Source: Trochalopteron elliotii
Taxonomy: Eukaryota > Chordata > Aves > Passeriformes > Leiothrichidae
NCBI GenBank assembly: GCA_024734555.1
Contig: JANPWX010000443.1
Location: forward strand, 2,028,207-2,092,206
Direction of reading: 5' to 3'
DNA: 64,000 bases
Shown here: piece after piece, positions 36,061 through 48,800 of the stretch
How the letters are laid out: each line of letters opens with the position of its first letter
How positions within the stretch are numbered: position 1 is the stretch's first letter
Position numbers and translations under genes: made by a program
Notes under the pieces: generated by a model
The model's database searches: none
Told to the model about the DNA's origin: nothing
Seen by the model: the letters and a program-made list of their open reading frames with translations, nothing else

Positions 36061-37889
36061 CCTGACACAGGCAGGGAATGTGGTTGAGCTTCCCTTTTTC
36101 AAACACAAGTTCTTTGCAAGGATTCTCCCTCATGACCTAATCCCAGTTCATTGAGGAGGAATTTTTGGATTGCATCCTACCTGCAGCCCACCTCTCCTAA
36201 AGAGCTTGGGAGATTTACAGCTGCATTGGGTACCTGAAGTGCCCCCAGCTCCCATTTGGGGAAGCAAATGAGGAGGGCCAGCAATGCATTACTCCTTTGG
36301 GGGTTGTGTGTTCCTGCTCAGGCAAGTTAATGTAAAGGAAAATTAATTGGCCTGCAGTTAGGCAAAGCAGAGTGAACAGTAACAGGGTTTATGAGGCCAA
36401 AAACACCGAGTGCCGACGGCTGTGCGTAGACATTTCCCAAAAAACTTCCACAATCAGGTGTTTTATTGCCAGCTGAAGTGCAGGAGATCCCATAACTGCT
36501 GCTTTTAAAAGAGATATGGGAAGCACTTTGCCACCACTTTGTCAGAAATGTGGGCTGTAAAGCTCTGCAGCTCCATGGTCTCCACGTTCCAGGGATGTTC
36601 TTGGGCTCTGGGGTGCAGGAGAGGGACAAGCTGACTATGGGATCAATTCCCCATCCCCAAAAAACCTGTGATGGAGCAGGGACAGCCTCTCTGGGGTGGA
36701 GAGGGTGGGGAGAGGAGCAAAGAGACATCAGTGGGTCACAGTGTACATGGGCATTGGAGGAGCTGAAATTTGGGATCTGCTTGTGGCCTAGAGGGTAGAG
36801 CATCTCCTGCTAGTCCCTTGGAGAGCACCTCCAGCCTGGAAAACCTCCATCCAAGCCTCTTTTTGTGTATTCACATATAAAATCAGTGAGGTTTTTACAT
36901 TTCATTGCATGCAATTCAGTGTTTTGGTCATTTCTTGCATCTTTATTGGGTGAAAAACAGCCCCTGCCCTTGAGATGCTGTAAAATTTTGCAGTTCCCCA
37001 CTTGCCAACCTCCTTTTCCTTCTCCTGCTCCTCAATTTGCCTGCAAGTGTGCACCTATGGATCTGATCCAGTATTCCACACGTATATATTTAAAAATATG
37101 TAACATTTTAAAAATATCATATATTTAAAAAATAATAAAGCACAAAGGATTCCATAAATACACCCCTTTCATCCCCACCTCCTTCTGAAAAAGTGATGGG
37201 AATGAAGAGTGGGGAAAATCAGGTTCTGCAAGCAACCCAGAGCAGGAGGGAATAAATGAGGGCATAATCTCCTCCTGAATTTGAAAGTTCAACAAGAGGA
37301 ACTGGTGCAAGAAATAGAAAAGAAATAGAAGGAGTAGAAGTAGGTCTCATTTAAAAGCATATTCCAGTCAAAAATACCTCCCAAGTTTCATGTCAGCCTT
37401 GTAGTTTTCCTCTAAAAAAAGAAATCAAGCAAGCAATAGTTATTTAATAACAAAGAGTGACCTATTTTGGAAGGAAAATTAATATGAAGTGTTCTTCTGA
37501 GAATAGGAACAGCTTTTGTGAAGTTTTCTCCACTATTTTATGGACCAATTCTGTGATGAGTGTTTAATAATTCTTATTTTGAATCTCTTTGTGTATCTCA
37601 GAATCCAAACTACATTTCTGGTATTTGGGCTGAAACCCACTTGGTTATGTACTAAGCATTAAATTCCTATGAAAAAAATATTTCCATATAACATATATTA
37701 TTTTTGGAATGGATTCCTGCACACTCTTCCCTTTAAGAACCTAAGAACTCAAGAAACGTTTGGTTTTAATAAAAAATGGTGCAGCTCCAATGGATTAAAT
37801 CATGCAGACTGAGCAGAGCTCCTGATTTTGAGTGGTGACATCGGAGAGTCTGTCCAGTGAAAAACAGCAAAAAACCCAAAAAAATTAAT
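36061..37889. other. Unique sequence, no supported gene
   Basis: Single-copy DNA. The minus frame at 36,327-36,803 (158 codons) has no domain. AT-rich runs near 37.1 kb. No repeat is recognised. Confidence 0.4.
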
Positions 37890-38260
37890 AATGATTGACT
37901 TCTATAAAAGGATAGAATCTCCTAAGAGATTAATGACTGATTGGCTTTGTCAGATAATTAGCTGCTCTACCAAATTATTTGTAAGCTTTGCAGGAGAGAC
38001 GCCAGCACCAAATGTTATTCTCATCCGTTGCTGGAGGTCGGCTGTTTTCCAAAATAGAAGTGCAATTAATCATGATTAACATAAAGAAGCTGCTGATATT
38101 GTTCATTAATAATTTGATTTTAATGTTAATAAAACGATCACTGCGGTGTTGATCTGCTGAGTGCAATGTGGGGGATATGCTGTGCCTCACTTAAGCAATG
38201 GATGTGATTCACCAATCTCTGTGTACAGAAAAGTGTTTGGGGATAAAGCTTGCACGGTTA
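37890..38260. promoter_or_regulatory. Candidate conserved non-coding element, homeodomain-word rich
   Basis: Dense TAAT/ATTA words include a 14-bp palindrome ttaatcatgattaa at 38,066-38,079, plus cattaataatttg, tgttaataaaacg and a few retained CpGs (38,001; 38,027; 38,039; 38,135; 38,143). No coding frame of interest. The texture is that of developmental enhancers in gene deserts; conservation is untested. Confidence 0.35.
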
Positions 38261-39129
38261 GAGAATGGAAAAATGTTTTCCTGAGGTGAAATTTCCAGCA
38301 TTTCCTTTACCTGCTTTCACAAAACAAAGACCAGACAAAGATTCAGCTTTTTTGGCACTAAAGGATGGTTAGCAACAAGAAAAAGTGCAGCTGTGTTGTG
38401 TGTTTGCTGTCCAGTAATGCAGCATTTCTCATAATAACTTTAAAAAGGTACCTAGGACTGTTTATAAGGAAGATCCTGAATATTTGGGTTTGTTTGCCTT
38501 TATCTCTGCCTTTTTCTAGCAGTTGTATCCTTCTTCCTGATTAGCCTGAGTACACAAATGCATCTCGTTCCTGGACAATCCCTCTTTTTTATCTCCAAAA
38601 AAACCTCAGGTTTCCTGAACACCGGTAATTTAAAAATTGTTTCTGTGCACATTTGTCTTAATAAAACACCTGGTTGCTGAAACACCTCCAGCCCTGCTCC
38701 TAAAAAGAAAAAAAAAAAAAAAGAGTGCTAAGGCAAAGCGAGCCTGTGTGACTCCAGCACTTCACAGAGCATTTGCCACCCATTTAACAGAGTTTTGCAG
38801 GGGCCCGTGGTTCCACTGACCCATCCTGACCTCCTGTGGGGTTTAAGGAGAGCAAATGGTGCTGAAGCTTTGCTTTGAACACGGGTCCTTCATCAAATGC
38901 ACAGAGCCAAGAGGAGGCACAGATGGGGCTGGAGATGTGGGAGAACGGAAGGGCCCTAAGGAGGAAACAGAAGACACTGAACTTTAATTGGGTTTTGTTT
39001 TGTGAAGTTGCTTAAGTTTTGCTAAGTAGTTTCTCTAAGTCTCATATTTAAAATTGCTCGCCTTTAAATCTCATGTTTAAAATTGTTCCTTTCCCTTCTT
39101 CTTCCCCAGTTCATGCTTATTTCAGGTAA
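38261..39129. other. Unique sequence, no supported gene
   Basis: Contains an A15-18 run near 38,708. Nothing else is recognised. Confidence 0.4.
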
Positions 39130-39435
39130 TCATGAAATGGTTTGGGTTGGAAGGGATCTTAAATCTCCTCCAGTGCCACCCCCAGCCATGGGCAGGGACA
39201 CCTTCCACTGCCCCAGGTTGCTCCAAGCCCTGTCCAGCCTGGCCTGGGACACTGCCAGGGATCCAGGGGCAGCCACAGCTTCTCTGGGAATTCTATTCCA
39301 GGGCCTCCCCACCCTCACAGGGAACAATTCCTGCCCAGTATCCCATCTAAACCTCCTTTCTCTCACTTTGAAGCCATTCCCCCTTGTCCTGTCACTCCAC
39401 GCTCTCATAAATTGTCTCTCTAAATGTTTGTATAA
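39130..39435 (-). mobile_element. CR1 LINE 3' portion
   Basis: Reverse complement of CR1 from tcatgaaatggtttggg and gggcagggacaccttcc, through gttgctccaagccctgtcc, to cccccttgtcctgtcac. It breaks off near 39,435, which is the 5' truncation point, 14 bases before the pentanucleotide array. Confidence 0.9.
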
Positions 39436-39448
39436 TAAAGAAATAGAT

Positions 39449-39702
39449 GATAGGATAGGATAGGATAGGATAGGATAGGATAGGATAGGATAGGATATGA
39501 TATATGATATGATATGATATGATATGATATGATATGATATGATATGATATGATATGATATGATATAATATAATATAATATAATATAATATAATATAATAT
39601 AATATAATATAATATAATATAATATAATATAAAATAATATAATATAATATAATATAATATAATATAATATAATATAATATAATATAATATAATATAATAT
39701 AT
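39449..39702 (+). repeat. Three-phase pentanucleotide array (GATAG)-(GATAT)-(AATAT)
   Basis: Nine GATAG units (39,449-39,493), then about fourteen GATAT units (to 39,565), then about 27 AATAT units (to about 39,700). There is one 2-base slip near 39,499-39,505 and one variant unit at 39,631. Each block differs from the next by one substitution. On the minus strand the array is open in all frames (YIILY and YHIIS repeats), which explains the frame of about 200 codons across it. It is followed by (AAAC)4. Confidence 0.97.
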
Positions 39703-40800
39703 AACTGCATATCCTAAAAACCCAGAGAAAACAAACAAACAAACAACAAAAAAGTGGGTGTGCTTTTTTCTAGCAGTTTATCCTTTGCTGATAAAGGTGA
39801 GAAATAGGATTTGCCAGAGAAGCTGTTGGAGGCTCACATTTGATTGCTGTGCTGCACATGAGGTGGAAAGATTTGATCATTTTTTAGTAATCACGTTTGT
39901 CAGAGTCGTGTGGGGGGATCTGAGTCTCCAGCCCAATGTTGGTGAATGCCACAGATGCCAAAGGGCTCTGGCTTTGCATCTATTACACCCAGAGACAATG
40001 TTTGGGTTCAAAATAATTTCTGTGCTTTGTGCATAATCTCCCAACATGGAGAGGATTGGAAGTTGAAAAACCTCCATTCTCTTGCATTGTTGAGCCAGAA
40101 GTTTCCTTAAAACATAGTGGAGTCAGTGGGTAAAAACACCATGACAAACCCATCAATATTCTCCGAAGTTTTATAACGCTCTTCTAAAATAGAAAATTAA
40201 AAGAAAAAAAAAAAGAAAATTAATTAGCAGATGGGCCAGATGAGGAATGTCACATAAATATGTCTGTTTAAATCTCAGTGCTTGGACAGCAGTGGTTTCT
40301 GCTGCAAAATACAATCATATGTCACCCCATGACATTTTGAGGAGTGTGGGATGGAAAGCAGCCTCTGTGCTTGTGCCAGACTTTATTTCATGTGGGCCCA
40401 TTTCTGAGGGTGCTGACTGTGGATTCAGCAGTGTTGACAGATAAATACTGATGTTTTATTTTTGTGGAGATTGGAGAGTGGCATGCTCCAAATCTGGTGG
40501 ACTAGATTACTTAATACACTATTACTTCTCATGGAATTTGATTATTTTTTGGATTTTCCAGAGTCATCATCTTGTGGTGCTGTTCTCACCCTTCTGCCAG
40601 CTCTGGCAAAAACTGATAGCCAGGTGATTTGTCTGAATAAAATAAGTTTTTTATTTCCTAGGGTATCATTTCACTCCAGCCTCATGCTTATGAAAAGCTG
40701 AGGTGTTTGGGTCATGGTTTGGGGCCATGGAAGCTGTTCTGGACTTTTTCAAGAATATGTAGTGAAGAAGGACAATTTACAAGAGCATATTGTGTTTTTT
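39703..40800. other. Unique sequence, no supported gene
   Basis: A short AAAC run at the left edge, then single-copy DNA with no gene or element recognised. Confidence 0.4.
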
Positions 40801-40910
40801 TAGTGGAATAGTTTGGGTTGGAAGGGCCCTTTCCATCCCTCAAGTCCAACCCCCCTGCAATGAACATCTTCAACTACAGCAGGTTCTCAGTAGCATCATC
40901 ATTGCCTTTT
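40801..40910 (-). mobile_element. CR1 LINE 3' tip
   Basis: The words ggaatagtttgggttggaag, gtccaaccc and cttcaactacagcaggttc match the reverse complement of a CR1 subfamily whose consensus has an 'aactagatcaggttgctc' segment. The match fades at about 40,910. Confidence 0.8.
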
Positions 40911-43900
40911 GGTTGGGTTTTCCCTTTCTGATCCCACCTGAAAAGAGAAAAAAACATGCCAAAATACTGTGATAAAAGAATTCCTGTGTTCTCTTTGATA
41001 TAAATGTTCACATTCTGAAGATCCAGCTTTCAACCAAATGGATAAACGTTGGAAAGATTTTTGCCTGGTTAAGGAAGCATTGATATGAATTTCCACAAGG
41101 AAAAAAGATAAAGCTCTGAATCTGTGCTTGTGTCTTTGCTGTCATCACAAAAACATTTTTCCTTCCAACTCTGGGGGAACCAAGGCTGTGCAGCCACCTC
41201 TGTGTGTAGCAGGCCCAGGATCTCACAGGTGGCTCTGGAGGTGTTTTTGCTGTTTTACTTTCCCTGAGCTCAGTTAAATTGATGGTTTGTGACCATATCG
41301 TCCCTTACATCCAAGACTTAGCATTCAAGGACTGTGCTGAAGGACTTGCCTCCAAAACAGAGAGTTATAAAGAGCCAAAAAAAAAATGGTAAATACAATA
41401 GCAGATGGTTTATATCAGCTTGACAGCATTGTTCTTGGCCAGCACCCAAAGCTACAAACTTCTGAGCTGGAAGTTTGAGCTTTTGTTTGAAGTTGGGAGT
41501 GGAGGCTCAGGAATGCTCCTAAGCTGATCCACATGTACGTGGCTCTCCATGAGGTCAGAACAGTGCTCCAGGCAGGTCAGGGCCAGAAAAAGGTGGGGGA
41601 ACGACCCAGCAAAGCAAAATCTAGTCACCCAAAGTGATGGGAGTGATTCTGAAAATTAAATAATGCTATGCAGAGTAAAAGGAGTGGGCTGATCATGCAG
41701 AAATGCCATGAGAACCTTCATTTACACAGATCTTCTGAGGCAGGGTGGTGAGAGACTCCAGCTCTAATCACACTTTTGCAGAGCTGATTTTTCCCTGCTC
41801 CCAAAGGATTAAAATACTTTAGGCAGGCAACAAGTGTGAGTTGTTGGGGTTAGGAGTTTGTACAAGCCCAGCCGCCAGCGCGTTGGATCGTTATGATTTA
41901 TTGATGACCTGTCTGAGGGAGACCTGAAATTCTGACATTTCAGCTTGCCACAAATGTAAAAGCTAAACCTAGAATGCTCCAAAAGAACGTAGGTCAGGGG
42001 AAAACTACCTCCTCTTCCAGCTGTCTGCACGGGCAGGTCTCGTAAAGGCATTAAAAGGTTCTGAATCAGGCCCATGCCAGCAATTCAGATTTACTGGGAG
42101 TTGTTACTGCAGCAGCCACAAACACAGCCTGGCTTTACTGGCCTGCAGCATTTGTCATGCCCAGACTGAAAAATGTCCCTGAAACTCCTCAGCTGCCACA
42201 GGAACACCATCTATCCCTTCCCTTCAGAAAGACAAGGCCATTAGAAACTAACGGGGCCTTCAGGAATTGGAGATCCCCCCCTTCTCTTATGTGTTCCTTC
42301 ATCCCCCCCAAAGGGGTTTTTCTCTGCTCTGCAAATTCGTAATGTCCTTGTAAATGACATTTTGCTGCACAGCTGAAGAAAGTTACCTCAAGGAGCAGCA
42401 AAGAGAGAAAACAGGATTTGATTTTCTTTTCCTCACACAAGTCCATCAGAGCAGTCAGGCACAGCTGGATGGTCCAGCAGAAATCCTGGGAAATGAGGTT
42501 CCCCACGCAGGAGGAACTTTGAAGGTACCTTTTAATTGTCCTCCTGTGAGCTCCACGTTGCAGCCATGGGTTGGACAAATTCTTCACTTGATTTAAATTA
42601 TGTCTTTAAATTAAGAGTCCTGAGGGTGATGTGGTCAAAAGACAAAGAAATTTTTTGCTACACACAGAAAATTTAAGTATTTAACTTAGGAACTGATGGG
42701 CGTTAATCATAGAGTGCTGGTCATCTCTAAGTGGACCTTTGGCCTTTTTTTGACTGTTAAATAAAACAAATACTGAATTTGGAATATGGGCAGTCTCCTT
42801 GATATCTTGGTGTCCAAAGTAAGATTCAATTTCCAGATCCTTTTGTGGGATACAGACACACACCCTCTGGAGAGAAGGGAATTTCCCCTCCTTTCAGGTT
42901 TGATCTTTGTCCTTGGACACTTCATGGTACCAGAGGGGGATTATCTTTCACTTAAATTCTCCCCCAGAACTGTTTTATGAGGGTGGATGGTAAAACCATA
43001 GAGAAGAAACCCAGGTTCAAGGGAATATATACAGAAAGGCAGTGGTTAATCTCAAATCTATCAGCAAAGTGATTTTCCAGTGGAAAATTAGGAATTTGTC
43101 CTCGATTCTGAGAGCCTCTGTTGCTGAGTTACATATAAAACTCATCAAACCTGAGTCCATGCAAACCTCATCAAAACTGAGGTCTATACTGAAACTTCAC
43201 TGAAGATGGAGGGGCCAAAAAAGGCCTGAACTATAATTCTGAAGAAATACCTCTGCTTAATCCTTAAATCTGTGTTTATGTCTCATTAGGAAAATTCAAT
43301 TTTCTAAATTGCTGTGAAAATTCCAAATTTCAAAATCCTCTATCAAAAAAAATGATTTCTGCTGCTCTTTAGATTTTCTCTCCTATTTCATCTAATTTCA
43401 CCTAGTTTTAAATTTTTTGAAAGTGCCTTAGGGTATAAATAAATAATGAGGCACCTGGGATTTTTAAAATTTTCATATCTTTCATTCCAGGTATTGTTTT
43501 GCTCCCATTTCCTGCCCTGCAGCATTTCAGGACTTGTGTAAAACACAGCCAACACAATTCTATTCCTTTCTATTCCTTTTCATTTTTTCTTTTTTTTTTT
43601 TTTTTTTTTTTAAGAGTTTCTAACAAACATCTGCTTAAATTTATCATGTACACAACTCACCAGGAACTGAGCAGCATTTCTTCCTGTCAGGTTTGGAGCA
43701 GTACATGCTGCAGTGAAATCCATTGTTTTCCCAGGGAAGCAAAATGGTATTAAAGTTCCTAACTGGGCCCAATATCAGCTTGGAGCAAGATAATCTCCAA
43801 ACCTTTCTCTGAAGTCCACTCTGGAGCTTGGTTTGTACTTCACTCCCCTCTGGTGAGCAGTGAGGTTCTGAACTCTGAGCTGATACCAATTAAGAGGCAT

Positions 43901-45002
43901 GGTCATCAGGGGAGCAAAGAATTAAAAACAAATTGAACTTTCCCAAGCAGCAATTTTTTCTTGGGTGAACCAGAATAATCCAAACTTCTCTTCCACTGCT
44001 CAGTGAGAGACCCCTTAAAATTCAGAGACACAAACCAGTAAAATTAACATTTACAGGTCCGCAGCATAAGTGTAACATTATTGTTTTCAATTTCAAATGT
44101 AAATAAAGAACAGATTAGCTCTGACTCTTTGAAATAGGAATGTGTCTGGAATTGTTGCCATTGCCAGGGTTTATTGACCCGTGCTCTGGAGCTGGAGTGG
44201 GAAATGACTGTTCAGGCTGTTAGAATTAAGTTCTACACTGCAGGATTTGGTAATTCATTGTGTTTCAATTAATTCCAGCTCTGCAAAAACCCTCTTTTCT
44301 TATTTTGCTTTATCCTTTTCTTCTTATTTTTTATTTTTATAGTGAGCCAGCAATTAATTTTTTAATCAAGATTCAGATAGAGTGTCATTACTGCTTCAGG
44401 TCTAATAATGAGCATTCTGGGATTCTCAGGGAAGGTGGGTGTTTGCTTGGCTTTTTGTTCTTTTCCATTCACACTTGCCAGGTTAATATTGTGTTTGCAG
44501 ATTTGCATTTGGGCCGTATTAGTGTGCAATCTTGAAGTTAAAGAGCCAGAATATTTTGAATTGCAGTAATCCTCGACAGCCCCAAACACAAAAGGCTTTC
44601 TCCTTCTACTTTAACTAATTACCTCTGTGCAGCACTCCAGGTGAATTTCAGCACAAGCACTCTAATAATGTAATTAAAAATGTATAAAGGAATTAAAAAA
44701 TGAATTAAAAGGATAAAACTTTCAAGCCTGGACTAAATTAAATGACGGGACTTAAGTCCCTGTGTTTTGAAGGACCTGCAGTTGGTAGATTAAGAATGCT
44801 GGGGGACCACCAGGACCTCATGCACAACAACATAAACTTCAAACTGAGCAGGAATAAAGGAATCTTCCAATCTCCTGGGTCTCATTCCCTCAAAGGCCAC
44901 CTGTAGTTTGCCAATAGAAAAGTTGTGCCACAAAATCTTGCCGCCAACAAAAATATTCCCTCATTAACAAGCATTCAGAGGTGCTAAGAGAGAAGCTGAG
45001 TT
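40911..45002. other. Unique sequence, no supported gene
   Basis: Single-copy DNA with a T22 run at 43,590-43,611. A CpG-retaining patch lies at 41,865-42,010 (listed separately). Open frames (for example 42,189-42,587 minus, 132 codons) have no domain. Confidence 0.4.
41865..42010. promoter_or_regulatory. Weak candidate conserved element
   Basis: CpG-retaining start (cagccgccagcgcgttgg) next to tcgttatgatttattgatg and further single-copy sequence. No repeat family or coding frame is recognised. Confidence 0.25.
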
Positions 45003-45108
45003 CCTGGTCTATGGAAAGTGTCCCTGCCCACGGCAGGGGCTGGAAGAAGATGAGTTTAAAGGTCTCTTCCAACCCAAACCATTCCATGGTTCCATTATTC
45101 TCTGATTC
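45003..45108 (+). mobile_element. CR1 LINE 3' end fragment
   Basis: The order gtgtccctgcccacggcag, ggtctcttccaacccaaac and cattccatggttcc is the last 100 bases of CR1 in + orientation. Confidence 0.88.
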
Positions 45109-45360
45109 CTGAAGCTGTGTGTGAGTCCTGGGGCAGGACAGGATTCAGTTTTGCCCCAGTTTTGGGGAGATTTTAGGTGTGTTCAGCAAGGACCTGCTGC
45201 CTCGGGCTCTCTCTCATGCAGCCAGCAGGATGCAGAGCTCCATGGGGGCAGCACCCAGCAAATCCAGCCCTGTCCATCCAGCCCTGCCATCATTTCCAGC
45301 TCTCCTCCTCCCATGCTCCAGCCCAGGCATGCCCCAAGTTTGAGCAAAAGCATCAACCAT
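45109..45360. other. Spacer between two CR1 tails
   Basis: GC-richer spacer with overlapping chance frames on both strands; nothing is recognised. Confidence 0.4.
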
Positions 45361-45495
45361 AAAATCATCATATCATTATGTTGGAAAAGGCCTCCAAGAT
45401 TCACTAAGTCCAACCTTTGCCTTAATCCCCCTCCACCTACAAAACCATATCACCAAAATACTCAATGAGCCATTCACTTAAGAGATGGGCCTTGT
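45361..45495 (-). mobile_element. CR1 LINE 3' fragment
   Basis: The words tcattatgttggaaaagg, cctccaagattcac and agtccaacctttgcc are the reverse complement of a CR1 3' end of the 'aaggttggaaaagacct' type, with the diverged body running to about 45,495. Confidence 0.75.
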
Positions 45496-45796
45496 AGCCC
45501 TGGTTCATGCCTGAGATGTTTTAGTTTTCTGAAATTCTTTTCCCAGGGAATTTTCTGTAAACAGGAGAAATGTTTTTGTAGCTGTAACTTTGTTTTTCAT
45601 TCCTTTTCCTAGGAGGGACTTCTTGATGTCCCTCTGGTCTGACCAATGTGATTGAAGAGGTTTGCATTTGTTTCAACAATCTAATTGGTCTGTGTAGAAT
45701 AATACAAAAAAGAAACACATCCCAAAAAAATAAAGAAGTCATTCCCAGCCTTCTGAAGTCAAAATCTTGTGTCGTTGTAGTGTTCAACAGCGTCAG

Positions 45797-45848
45797 GGTT
45801 TCATGATCCTGGTGGGTCCTTTTCCACTCAGAATCTTCTGTGACCTGT
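45797..45848 (+). mobile_element. Possible CR1 LINE 3' tip
   Basis: The words tcatgatcctggtgggtcc and ttttccactcagaatcttct, then gtga, resemble the terminal 50 bases of a CR1 subfamily in + orientation. It is short, so chance similarity is possible. Confidence 0.45.
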
Positions 45849-48800
45849 CACTGACTCTTCTTTTACCACTTTCAGGAGTGGTGACCCCACCTCTGCCCTG
45901 AGGAGACTCCTCCAAAGCTCAACCAGTCCTCTAGTGAAGGGATGAAGCTTCAGCTCATCCTGCCATCTGTACAGACTTCCAGGCAGTTTTCAGGAGCCGA
46001 GGCAGCCCTGGCTCATCCTGTGTCCTTTGGGAAGGGCAGGCAGAGCATCCCAGGCCCTGCTCATCCATGGATGGAGGCAGGGAGGTCACTCAGGCCTGGA
46101 GGCACGTTTGGTGCCAGGGGAGGCCATCAGGGACCTGGTACCTGACACTGATTGCTGAGGACACCTGGCTGCCCAGCAAAGGCTCTGCACGGTAAAAATA
46201 ATTAAATCAGGCCAGGTCAACTAAGCTGAAGTGTCTGTTCCTATAATCACAGCACTGTCAAATGTATTCCTCAAGTAAACACAGCAACCAGCCCCCATTA
46301 AGGCTCCTTTAATCTGCAATAAGTCAGACAAGGCTGTTTTGGACAAAACCCTAACAAGCTGTCTCTGAGCTGTGCCAGATTTGTGTCTTGGGGCTGTGCA
46401 CTTCCCATCAGTGCTGTGAGGGGCTGCTTTCTGAGCTGGGGACAGTAAAAGACTTCATGCAGCATCATCACAGGGAAACCAAGTGTGCTGGCACTGCAGT
46501 GTACTCAGAGACTGGCAGTGATCACAAGCAAACATCTGTAATAAAACATCACAGTCAAAATGCACTTGGAGTGATGTGTGTGTGGAGAACAACATGGCTA
46601 ATCCTGAATGATGTTTATCACATTGGACATCTTCATTTTTCTGGTATTTCTCCCTTCCTTCAGGTATCTCCATGGATCCAGCTGTAAATGTCTATTTTTT
46701 TTTCCAGGCTTTTTTTTTTTTCAGCAGCAAATAATTTACTCCTTCTTTTAAGAATTTTAATACATGAAAAATCTCTATAAAAATCATATTCCTGAAAGTC
46801 TGGCAGAGTAAATAACCCAAGCATCATGTAAACAGGAGTGACTTAAAAATATCCTGAGTCCAGAAAGTCTTTCTGAAGCCACTCAAGCTGTTTAAAAATT
46901 ATAGAAATTGTAACACTGCATGGAGATACACACATATAAGTTGAAAGCCTCTCTTTAAGTTGTTTGTTTCAATCTGTTTATTTGAGTTTATAAATTAGTG
47001 GTCATGAGGATTTTGGTTTTGGAGCTCAGGGTGATATTCAAGGAGGGTTTTCCTACCTAAAGGCATTGCAAAAAAAAAAAAGCTTTCCCCAGACTCCCAT
47101 GAAACTGAGACCAGTCCCTATCACCTCTGAAAAGTGGGAGAAGAAACCCTGCTAAATTCAGGGTAAGTCCTCTCAAAACAAAAGGGTGGTTTGCCATCAA
47201 CTCCTTCTTTTTGTCTCCTGGGGGTTTGATTCAATGCAGGGTTCCCTACACAAACTGAACGCCAAGATTTTCCAAAAGAAAAAGAAAGCATTAAAAAATC
47301 ATGCCCAAAACAGGCTTTGGGCAAGAATTTTAAGAGGGAAGTGCTTAAAGCCAGCAGAAACTAATGGAGCTGTAGAGGGCAATTAATTACCCTGGACTGT
47401 GTCTGGATCCCAGTTTATTCAGGACCTGGACAGAGTCAGATCCTGATTTCCCTCCTTTTGTTCCTCCTCTCACCTCTGTGTGCCTGCTGCAGGCTTAGAG
47501 AGTCTGGCTCCAGTCTTCCTCTGTTTTTGGGATTGGATTTGGAACATTGAGATACATTTAATCATAATCTCCTTTGCAGCAAGAGGATTAAGGAATATAC
47601 AGAGATACCAGCTTTAAAATTCTGCAAATTATTGCTTTGTAGTGTGTCTGTTGGTGTGGAGAGATCCCAGTGTGGACTTACAACTTGTTCTCTCTGACAG
47701 TATTCCTGGCCTGGATGTTGATAATTGGCCCTTACCACACAGCTTTTCTTGGTTTTCCCTTTGGAGTCTCCATCTCTTCTTCTATACTTCCAATCTGGAT
47801 CCCTGCATAAACAAAATAAAATTAATTTAATGAACTGCAGGCTCTTCGCCTGAGAGAGAGACCACCCCAGCCACACAAGAGGAGCCTTTCCTCAGGTCAA
47901 ATCCTTCCTGAGGAGAAAAATCCAACAAGTGCTCCTAGAACTCTCCCTAGTGTGATAAAATGATCCTGTCTCAGACTGGAGTTTGCATTTTAGCCAGGAA
48001 AGAGACTCCAGATGGGAAAGCCTCGCCAAATTGCCTTTCTTAGATTAATGAGAGGGATAATGAGGCCTGGCCTCACCTGGAGGAGAATGCCCCACTGCAG
48101 AGATGTCAGACAAGCAGCAGGGAGATCTTGGAGCAATTTTAGGTTATCTACACACAGACAGTGACCTTTGAAGGCTTTGCCCACCGGGGAGAAGTTATGG
48201 AGCTAAGCAAGCAGGGAGAACACATGAACCTGGAGAATTATTTCCTCTGGAAACAGCTCATCCATTACTGGCAAAATAGACTCACCACACTCCAGAACAG
48301 AATTCTGAGCGTGTTCACAGTTGCTGAGGAAGTTGAAAGTCAGCCTGCCACACGTTAAAACAAAGTGTGGCATAGCTCTCCACCAGGGAAAGGATGTGAT
48401 TGTGCAGGCAGAACTGAACCTGCTTTGAAGATGAAGCACAGGGTGGTTGGACAAGGTTTTACATAACCTTCTGTCCAGGTGTGAGACCTGGGATAAACCC
48501 TGGAAGATCAGAAAGGGGTTGTTCACTGAGGGTTTTCCTGCAGTTTCTATGAGGGTTCCATCTCTCATCTGATTTGGTGCAGAAATAGCAATTTTTGCAT
48601 GTCTTGGTAAGGGTTTCTACCATAAAGCCAAGGACAAATGTTTATTAGTGGATGAAAAGAGGGAAAAGCTCCGAGGAGGGAAATCCCTCTAAGGCTCTGT
48701 CTCACCAAACTTCCCCCAGTGACAGTGCAGACACCTGCATTTGAGCTGATCACTGAAATTAATGACTGCTAAGTGCTGCAACTTAACAATTCCTCGACCT

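Noticed and set aside
36780..36850. tRNA-like word (agagggtagagcatc)
   Set aside because: It resembles part of a tRNA D-arm region, but no matching acceptor stem, anticodon stem or B-box could be found.
39130..39738. Minus-strand open frame of 202 codons
   Set aside because: It is the translation of the pentanucleotide array joined to a CR1 fragment; the Tyr-Ile repeats are a by-product.
47082..47162. Stretch between tttccccag and a gtaagt donor
   Set aside because: All three frames contain a stop, so it is not a coding exon.
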